Positions 15,168 through 20,869 of a DNA stretch of 64,000 bases are shown one piece after another. The stretch's first letter is position 1. Each line of letters opens with the position of its first letter. The translations under genes and the position numbers were made by a program. The notes beneath the pieces were generated by a model, which saw only the letters and a program-made list of their open reading frames with translations, searched no databases and was not told the DNA's origin. Source of the DNA: Mycolicibacterium porcinum (GTDB taxonomy: Bacteria; Actinomycetota; Actinomycetes; Mycobacteriales; Mycobacteriaceae); contig MVIG01000020.1 of assembly GCA_002086835.1 (NCBI GenBank), forward strand, positions 30,794 to 94,793, in the 5' to 3' direction.

Positions 15168-16915
15168 TGGTGACGGTGGCCGCCCGTCGGGATCCGCCAG
15201 GATTCCGGGTCGATCTCCACTCCGAGAACCTGCCTTCGATGACCGGCTGTCATCCCATCATGCTCCAACGCATCGCCGTGCCCCGAGGCGATATCGGCGA
15301 TACTGAACAGTGACTCGCTCCCCGGCACCAGATAGCCGCTGTGGTCTTTCCACGGCAAAGTCCAGCCTTCCACCTCGGCCTTGAACCGGGTCGACCCGAA
15401 GTCGTCGTCGGCCGGGTCGGTCCCCAGCCCGATGGTGACGCCGGTGCCGGGGATGTGCACCTGGTTGTTGTCTCCACCCAGATGGGTGATCGGGTCGGTG
15501 GAGGCTGCGCCCACATACACGTGGCCGTTCTCGGGCAGGTGGAAATCAGCGGCACTCTTGGCCAAATCGGTTCCAGGAGAACCGATGAGGACCACATCGT
15601 CGACGCGCATGCCGTAGCCGGCAGCGGCGTCGGCCACGGTGGTCGAACCGTAGGAATGACCGATGACCGTGACATGGGAGTCGCCGTGGTTCGTCACGGA
15701 GAGCGCGTTGACGTCCGAGGACAACAGCGCCCCGCCCTCCCGCGCATTGCCGACCTGTCCGACCTGCAGATCGGTCAGGCTGTCGGGGGCGTTGTAACCC
15801 ATCCAGGCCACCACGGCATTGCTCTTGCTCGGGTCGGCGCGCTGAGTTTCGTTGTACACGTTGATGGCATCGTCGCTGCTCAACCATCCCTCGGAAACGC
15901 TGTGGCTGGTTCCGGGCACGACCACCGCCGTATTGTCGGCGGTGTCGGGATCCCCGATCGAAATCGCCGCCCGGCCTTGGCCGTTGAAGGCCTCCGGTTC
16001 GTACACGTAGAGGTACGTGGGCGCATCGGTGTTGTCGGCGTTGTGGGCGAGCCCCTCACGCACTTTCAGCGCGTTGTAGTAACGGGTCATCTCCTGCTGA
16101 GACAGCGCCTCGGTGGCGTTCTCCACGCGGGCGATGTCTGCGTCCATCACTGCCTTGTTTGCGGTGCTGCGGTCGGCGACCGGGATGCCGTTGAGGTTGC
16201 CGAGCTTCTCCGGCTGCTCGCGCAGCAGCCGCTCGCGATCTTCCTTGCTCAGCCCGTCCCACCACTTCTTGACTTCCTTGGGGTCCTTGCCCTCTGGGAT
16301 CTGCGGGCCGGTGTCTTTGGGGTTCTCCGGTGCTGGAATTCCACCGGGACCGAAGGTTTGCATCGGCGAATCCAGGGCGCTGACGGCGCCGCGCAGATTC
16401 TGGCCGAGCTGGCGATCCGCGGTGTCGAAGTTGGCCAGCATGGTCTTCACGTTCGCCGCGTTACTCGCGGCCAACGCCTGCAACTGCGCGGCGTTGGCCG
16501 GGCTGATCTTTCCGTACTGCTCGAGCGTCGAGCCCGGGCGGACTGAGACGGAACCGTCGGGGCCGACCTGCCAGCCCTGCGCAGTCAGGCTTGTGACGGT
16601 CTGCATGAGGCTGGTGCGGGTCTGGGCGAGCTGGCCGCCGCCCTCTTGCATGATCGTCTGCGTCCGGGTGAGCGCTTCCTGCAGTTGTTGCATCCGCTGC
16701 ACAGTCGCCGTCGACTTCGCCTGCGCCGCCTCCGATGCGGATCCCTTCCACCCGGCGTGCAACGTCTGCAGACCCTTTTGGTGCTGCTCGATCTGGGTAC
16801 TGAGCGCCGCGGCTTTCTGCCCCATCTCCGCGCCTGCCTGCACCAGATTGCCAGGCTGGGACGCCTCGACCTGCGGAATGGTGACCGGCGCCCCCGCCGG
16901 CGCGGCGTCAGCCAC
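15164..16915 (-). CDS. WXG-type N-domain fused to alpha/beta hydrolase (DUF1023-like)
   Basis: A 583-residue protein. Residues about 15-110 form a helical WXG100-like hairpin with GWKGSA at about 55-60, typical of ESX/type VII clients. A linker rich in Pro and charged residues (about 190-240) leads to an alpha/beta hydrolase of the actinobacterial DUF1023 type, with nucleophile elbow IGHSYGSTT (about 420-428), then VVLIGSPGTD and a C-terminal His region. Such proteins are thought to be secreted or cell-surface esterases/lipases. Its start overlaps the EspC-like gene by 8 bp and its stop overlaps the lipoprotein start, making a tight three-gene operon. Confidence 0.85.
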   Translation of the reverse strand: MADAAPAGAPVTIPQVEASQPGNLVQAGAEMGQKAAALSTQIEQHQKGLQTLHAGWKGSASEAAQAKSTATVQRMQQLQEALTRTQTIMQEGGGQLAQTRTSLMQTVTSLTAQGWQVGPDGSVSVRPGSTLEQYGKISPANAAQLQALAASNAANVKTMLANFDTADRQLGQNLRGAVSALDSPMQTFGPGGIPAPENPKDTGPQIPEGKDPKEVKKWWDGLSKEDRERLLREQPEKLGNLNGIPVADRSTANKAVMDADIARVENATEALSQQEMTRYYNALKVREGLAHNADNTDAPTYLYVYEPEAFNGQGRAAISIGDPDTADNTAVVVPGTSHSVSEGWLSSDDAINVYNETQRADPSKSNAVVAWMGYNAPDSLTDLQVGQVGNAREGGALLSSDVNALSVTNHGDSHVTVIGHSYGSTTVADAAAGYGMRVDDVVLIGSPGTDLAKSAADFHLPENGHVYVGAASTDPITHLGGDNNQVHIPGTGVTIGLGTDPADDDFGSTRFKAEVEGWTLPWKDHSGYLVPGSESLFSIADIASGHGDALEHDGMTAGHRRQVLGVEIDPESWRIPTGGHRHQ

Positions 16916-17207
16916 CGATCCGCCGGATACGGCGGCCGAACTCCTCGTCGCCTTGTCGGTACCGCTCGGCCGCTGCCATCAATCTGTCTTTGTGCATGGT
17001 CAACTCGTCGTTCACCGTCGTGGTGGCCTTGTCGAGCGCCGAGGCGACAAAGTTGCAGGCAGCGCCGCTGGCCAGGTCGGAAACGCCGGTGCTTGCGCTT
17101 GCCATCGATTGCCCGGCACCCAGCGACGAGACCGCCGCAGCGACTTCAGCCTGCGCCGTCGCCGCTGCGGACAGCTGGGCGGGGGCCACTCGCAGGTTTG
17201 CCGACAT
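16908..17207 (-). CDS. EspC-like type VII secretion target
   Basis: A 99-residue, Ala-rich helical protein starting MSANLRVAPAQLSAAA, the typical opening of the ESX secretion-associated EspC/DUF2580 family (usual length 95-110). The helix-turn-helix hairpin and a C-terminal charged tail are visible. It probably dimerises with the WXG-like domain of the next gene to form a type VII export signal. The ATG at 17207 is chosen because earlier in-frame starts would run into the tRNA gene upstream. Confidence 0.8.
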   Translation of the reverse strand: MSANLRVAPAQLSAAATAQAEVAAAVSSLGAGQSMASASTGVSDLASGAACNFVASALDKATTTVNDELTMHKDRLMAAAERYRQGDEEFGRRIRRIGG

Positions 17208-17264
17208 GGATAGAGCGTAAGGCCACTCCAGAAGGGCACGATGCACTAATTCTGGGGCGCGTTG

Positions 17265-17338
17265 CACCCGCGGCTGGACTCGAACCAGCAACCTCCTGCT
17301 TCGTAAACAGGCGCTCTCTCCATTTGAGCTACGCGGGC
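17265..17338 (-). tRNA. tRNA-Arg (anticodon ACG)
   Basis: Folds as a 74-nt cloverleaf: acceptor GCCCGCG/CGCGGGT (first pair G-U), D stem GCTC/GAGC, anticodon arm CCTGT-TTACGAA-GCAGG and T arm GCTGG-TTCGAGT-CCAGC, with discriminator G. No CCA is encoded. The anticodon loop TTACGAA and the G-U first pair are slightly unusual for this isoacceptor. Confidence 0.85.
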
Positions 17339-17349
17339 ATCGCGGGCCG

Positions 17350-17423
17350 CGCCCCTGGACGGACTCGAACCGCCAACCTTCGCCGTCGGAGGACGATGCT
17401 CTGTCCGATTGAGCTACAGGGGC
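17350..17423 (-). tRNA. tRNA-Arg (anticodon CCG)
   Basis: A 74-nt cloverleaf: acceptor GCCCCTG/CAGGGGC, D stem GCTC/GAGC, anticodon arm TCGTC-CTCCGAC-GGCGA and T arm GGCGG-TTCGAGT-CCGTC, with discriminator G. It is only 11 nt from the preceding tRNA gene, so they are probably co-transcribed. Confidence 0.9.
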
Positions 17424-17489
17424 AAGGACATGATCACAAGTCTGGTGCTATCCCAATTCAGCTGACGGCGCCGCATGTAATACGTTCCG

Positions 17490-17573
17490 TGCGCTCGGCA
17501 GGGGTCGAACCTGCATGCCCGTGTGGGCACCTGGGTCTGAGCCAGGCGCGTCTTCCAGTTCCGCCACGAGCGC
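17490..17573 (-). tRNA. tRNA-Leu (anticodon CAG)
   Basis: An 84-nt class II tRNA: acceptor GCGCTCG/CGAGCGC, anticodon arm CCTGG-CTCAGAC-CCAGG, a long variable arm (TGCCC...GGGCA) and T arm GCAGG-TTCGACC-CCTGC, with discriminator A. It is the first of three tRNAs read in this direction. Confidence 0.92.
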
Positions 17574-17942
17574 GGATGTCACATCATTCAGTTTTCAATG
17601 TGCGGGCACGGCAGGTGATTTCACCTGCTGCGCCGCTGTGCTCACATCTATCGGTGTACGGTGCTGCAAACAGCATGCGATGCGGGCCATGCCGATGTCG
17701 AGCGTATTTTTCTTCGTAATCCGCTGCACACCAAAGACATTGGGCACGAGAAACTACAGCAACGTCAGACGACGTTCCTGTCAGCGACAACAGCGAAGTT
17801 GAGGGAGTTGTGAGCCCAGGCGTCGCAAACTCGCCGCGGATGCTTCGCGCATCCCGGCGAGCGGCTCACAGCCGTGGCAGTATCTGGTCACGCCGGCACA
17901 GTAGCACCGCGTTTCCACAGGTCCCAGCGATTTTCCAAGCAA
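17574..17942. other. Gene-free stretch with stable hairpins upstream of the tRNA genes
   Basis: No convincing protein gene. Two structures stand out. One is GCAGGTGA-tt-TCACCTGC at 17611-17628. The other is a nested structure at 17810-17869: GTGAGCC pairs with GGCTCAC, inside it CTCGCCG pairs with CGGCGAG, and inside that GGATGC pairs with GCATCC over a TTCGC loop. The nested element could be a terminator or a small structured RNA. Confidence 0.55.
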
Positions 17943-17974
17943 GGTGCCGCTGAGCCTGTCGGCTCAGCGGCACC
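17943..17974 (-). terminator. Perfect 14-bp-stem terminator hairpin
   Basis: GGTGCCGCTGAGCC (17943-17956), loop TGTC, and its exact complement (17961-17974). It lies 17 bp past the stop of the secreted protein gene at 17992, so it most likely ends that transcript. No T-run follows. Confidence 0.8.
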
Positions 17975-17991
17975 CGCAACGGTTGCTGTTG

Positions 17992-18516
17992 TCAGCCCGG
18001 CCGGCCAGTCCCCTCAGGAGGCAGCGCGGCGACAAGGAAATCGTGGCAAGCCGCCACCGCGGGGTTCAGCTCGGGAATGCTGCCGGCGCTCACGTCGCCA
18101 CGCATCTTCGAGGTGTCGATGAGCGGATCACGTGCAGACGCCGGGTCGGGGAAGTCCGGCACGCCGTGCTCGCGCACGCATTGCGCGAATTTGAGTGCCG
18201 CGCCCTGCTGTGCGGGAGTGCGCCCGGCGTCGGTCGACCAGTCGGCAGGCTCCAGGTTTGCACATGCTCCTACCGCGTTCTGCCACGTGGCCTTCGATAC
18301 AGAGACTCCTCCGTATCGAATTTGGCCTTCCGCGTTCGGGTTCGGGAAATCCGTTACACCGTTGGCCCGCATGCATTCGGAGTACTTCGTCGCCTGTTCC
18401 TGACTGGCCGGGTCTGCGGCAGCCTGGGCGGCGACGGCCAAACCGGCCGAGCCGATCAAGGCGGCGAAGGTGAGAGTGACGAGGGGGCGACGGGTGTGTG
18501 CTGAGTTGTTTGTCAT
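17992..18516 (-). CDS. Secreted protein with two CxRxxGVxDFPxP repeats
   Basis: A 174-residue protein with a Sec-type signal peptide (about 10-34, AAQAAADP end). The mature part has two similar units, YSECMRANGVTDFPNPN (about 45-61) and FAQCVREHGVPDFPDP (about 110-125), with other cysteines at CANLEP and CHDFL, so two disulfides are plausible. Proteins with this repeat are common in actinobacteria beside two-component systems and efflux genes; their function is unknown to me. It is divergent from the response regulator with an 88-bp shared promoter region and is the obvious target of that system. Confidence 0.75.
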   Translation of the reverse strand: MTNNSAHTRRPLVTLTFAALIGSAGLAVAAQAAADPASQEQATKYSECMRANGVTDFPNPNAEGQIRYGGVSVSKATWQNAVGACANLEPADWSTDAGRTPAQQGAALKFAQCVREHGVPDFPDPASARDPLIDTSKMRGDVSAGSIPELNPAVAACHDFLVAALPPEGTGRPG

Positions 18517-18550
18517 GGCCGCCAGTCAATGCCCGGCGGTGTTGTCGGCG

Positions 18551-18581
18551 CGTATGGGAATTTCGATATGCCGACGATATG
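18551..18581. promoter_or_regulatory. Tandem response-regulator boxes in a divergent promoter
   Basis: CGATATG at 18564-18570 and again at 18575-18581 gives an 11-bp period, the spacing typical of OmpR/PhoB-type regulator dimers. A weaker third copy, CGTATGG, lies at 18551-18557. The boxes sit between the secreted protein gene and the response regulator gene, so the regulator probably controls both. Confidence 0.5.
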
Positions 18582-18604
18582 TGTGGGCTCGTAGCTTGGA
18601 GAGC

Positions 18605-19300
18605 ATGCGTGTGTTGGTCGTTGAAGACGAGCCCTACATGGCAACGGCGATCCGCGACGGCCTGCGCTTGGAGGCGATCGCCGCCGACATCGCCGGCGAC
18701 GGGGATACCGCGTTGGAGTTGTTGAGCATCAACACCTACGACATCGCCATCCTCGACCGCGACATCCCCGGTCCTTCTGGCGACGAGATCGCCGAGCGCA
18801 TTGTCGCCTCAGGCAGCGGCACACCGATACTGATGCTGACCGCCGCGGATCGGCTCGATGACTTGGCCTCGGGCTTTGAACTCGGTGCGGACGACTATCT
18901 GACCAAGCCATTCGAACTGCGCGAACTCGTGTTGCGACTGCGAGCACTCGATCGCAGACGCGCCCAGAGCAGGCCGCCGGTGCGGGAGGTTGCGGGCCTG
19001 CGGCTCGACCCGTTCCGCCGCGAGGTCCACCGCGACGGCCGCTACGTCGCTCTCACCCGAAAACAGTTCGCGGTGCTCGAGGTCCTCGTCGCCGCCGAAG
19101 GCGGAGTCGTCAGCGCCGAGGAGCTTCTGGAGCGGGCCTGGGACGAGAATGCCGACCCCTTCACCAATGCTGTGCGCATCACAGTGTCAGCGTTGCGCAA
19201 ACGCCTCGGCGAACCCTGGATCATCACGACAGTGGCCGGCGTCGGCTACCGCATCGACACCACTGCCGAGGCCGAACCCGAGGAACCGAACAATGGATAG
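18605..19300 (+). CDS. OmpR/PhoB-family response regulator
   Basis: 231 residues. The receiver domain (about 1-118) has acidic pocket VVEDE, phospho-acceptor Asp 51 (AILDRDIPG), and LTAADR and YLTKPF (Lys about 101). The C-terminal winged helix (about 130-222) ends with the standard TVAGVGYRID. The ATG at 18605 has GGAGAG 4 bp upstream. The gene overlaps the histidine kinase by 8 bp. Confidence 0.92.
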   Translation: MRVLVVEDEPYMATAIRDGLRLEAIAADIAGDGDTALELLSINTYDIAILDRDIPGPSGDEIAERIVASGSGTPILMLTAADRLDDLASGFELGADDYLTKPFELRELVLRLRALDRRRAQSRPPVREVAGLRLDPFRREVHRDGRYVALTRKQFAVLEVLVAAEGGVVSAEELLERAWDENADPFTNAVRITVSALRKRLGEPWIITTVAGVGYRIDTTAEAEPEEPNNG

Positions 19301-20420
19301 AGCACCGGGGTTGAGTCTCCGGCTCAAACTCACCCTCAGCTACGCCGGGTTTCTGATGCTCGCCGGGGCGTTGCTCCTGGCGGCCGTGTGGGTATTTCTG
19401 CTGCGGTACGTTCCGGACCGGATGATGATCATCCCGGGCAGCACTGACATCGCCTTCCCCAATGACGTCTTTCCCATCCGGTCCAGGCTCCTGCACGTTT
19501 TCGCTCCCAGAGCGGCCGCCGTCATGGCGTTGCTGCTGGTGTTCGGCCTGGTGGGCGGGTGGCTGCTGTCCGGCCGGATGCTCGCGCCCCTCACTCGCAT
19601 CACGGCCGCCACCCGGCTGGCATCCAAAGGTTCACTGTCGCACCGAATCCGATTGTCGGGCCGGCGAGATGAGCTGCGAGAACTCGCCGACGCCTTCGAC
19701 ACCATGCTCGAACAGCTCGAAGCACATGTCGCCGAACAGCAGAGATTCGCCGCCAACGCCTCCCACGAACTGCGCACACCCTTGGCCATCACGCAGACGC
19801 TGCTCGACGTGGCCCGCCAAGACCGCGAGCGGGACACTGATGAGCTGCTCGATCGCCTGCATACGGTCAACGCCCGGGCAATCGAACTCACCGAAGCACT
19901 GCTCCTGCTCAGCCGGGCCGATCGGCGGTCATTCACCCAAGAACCCGTCGACCTGTCCCTCATCGCCGAAGAAGCCACAGAAACGCTGCTGCCGCTGGCG
20001 GAGAAACATGGCGTCGTCGTCGAGACCTCCGGCGACGTGGCGTCCACCACCGGCTCTGCCGCGCTGTTGCTGCAGATGACCACGAACCTGGTGCACAACG
20101 CGATCGTGCACAACCAACCGCCACACGGCACCGTGTGGGTGACGACGAGCGTTCAGGCCGACAACGTGGTTCTCCGCGTCGAGAACACCGGTGAGAAGCT
20201 GCCTCCGCCAATGGTTTCGACGCTTGTCGAGCCGTTCCAACGCGGCAGTGAACGCGCACGTACCTCTCACGACGGTGTCGGCCTCGGCCTGGCCATCGTC
20301 AACAGCATCATCCAAGCCCACCACGGGACTCTCACCCTCACTCCGCGCCCCGCCGGCGGACTGTGCGTCACGGCGCGGCTGCCGGTCGACAACCGGCCGG
20401 CTGTGCACACCAGACAGTGA
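19293..20420 (+). CDS. Membrane sensor histidine kinase
   Basis: 375 residues: transmembrane helices at about 15-37 and 72-93 flank a short outside loop of about 35 residues. Then come HAMP, the H box FAANASHELRTP with His 158, an N-box region TTNLVHNAIVHNQP and the G boxes (VSTLVEPFQRGSER; HDGVGLGLAIVNSI). The small sensor loop suggests membrane or envelope sensing. It overlaps the response regulator gene, its cognate partner. Confidence 0.92.
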   Translation: MDRAPGLSLRLKLTLSYAGFLMLAGALLLAAVWVFLLRYVPDRMMIIPGSTDIAFPNDVFPIRSRLLHVFAPRAAAVMALLLVFGLVGGWLLSGRMLAPLTRITAATRLASKGSLSHRIRLSGRRDELRELADAFDTMLEQLEAHVAEQQRFAANASHELRTPLAITQTLLDVARQDRERDTDELLDRLHTVNARAIELTEALLLLSRADRRSFTQEPVDLSLIAEEATETLLPLAEKHGVVVETSGDVASTTGSAALLLQMTTNLVHNAIVHNQPPHGTVWVTTSVQADNVVLRVENTGEKLPPPMVSTLVEPFQRGSERARTSHDGVGLGLAIVNSIIQAHHGTLTLTPRPAGGLCVTARLPVDNRPAVHTRQ

Positions 20421-20476
20421 ACCAACAGCTCATTGGAGGTGGCTCACGGCGTGTGAACGCGTATGACCCCAACAAG

Positions 20477-20869
20477 TCAGGAATCGACCGCTTGGAGTTG
20501 GGCAAGATCGATGGGTTCGCCGAGGATGCGTTCCGCTGCCCGATGTCCGGAGAGCAACGCCCCGTTCACGGTCGCCGGGTCCGTGCTCCAGGTTGCCTCC
20601 CCAGCGAGGTGCACCGTCCCACCGGCCGGCGTCGCCATGGCGTCGTGGTCCTCATGGGAAGCACCCACCGCCACATAGGAATACGAACCCATCGAATACG
20701 GATCGCCACCCCACCGGGTGATCCAGTAGTCCACCGGGTCGGGAACATCCTCGCCATAGATCTGTCTCAGGGACGCCAGCGCTACCCGCTGCCCGGCACC
20801 TCTCAACAAGTTCGCGGCCGTGATACCCGCTATCCCAGCACCGACAACGACCGTATCGAAGGTATTCAT
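20477..20869 (-). pseudogene. Flavin monoamine oxidase with large in-frame internal deletion
   Basis: A 130-codon frame that joins the first 28 residues of an amine oxidase (dinucleotide-binding VVVGAGIAGITAANLL) directly to its last 100 residues (LRQIYGEDVPDP, GSYSYVAVGAS, LAGEATWSTDPATVNGALLS). Family members have about 430-450 residues, so roughly 300 including most of the substrate and FAD domain are missing without a frameshift. It cannot fold as a normal oxidase. Its ATG overlaps the stop of the fusion aminotransferase gene, which suggests that an intact operon once oxidised the same amine. Confidence 0.8.

Noticed and set aside
15341-16546. A 401-codon open frame on the + strand opposite the WXG/hydrolase gene
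   Set aside because: Its sequence is low-complexity Gly/Val/Arg text without any motif and is a typical antisense shadow in GC-rich DNA; the minus-strand frame has clear domains.
17265-17573. tRNA genes as an integration (att) site of a genomic island
   Set aside because: No integrase and no repeated tRNA 3' end was found in the window; an island cannot be claimed.
17584-17790. 68-codon minus-strand open frame upstream of the tRNA genes
   Set aside because: It runs through a perfect hairpin, has no ribosome site worth noting and no recognisable motif.
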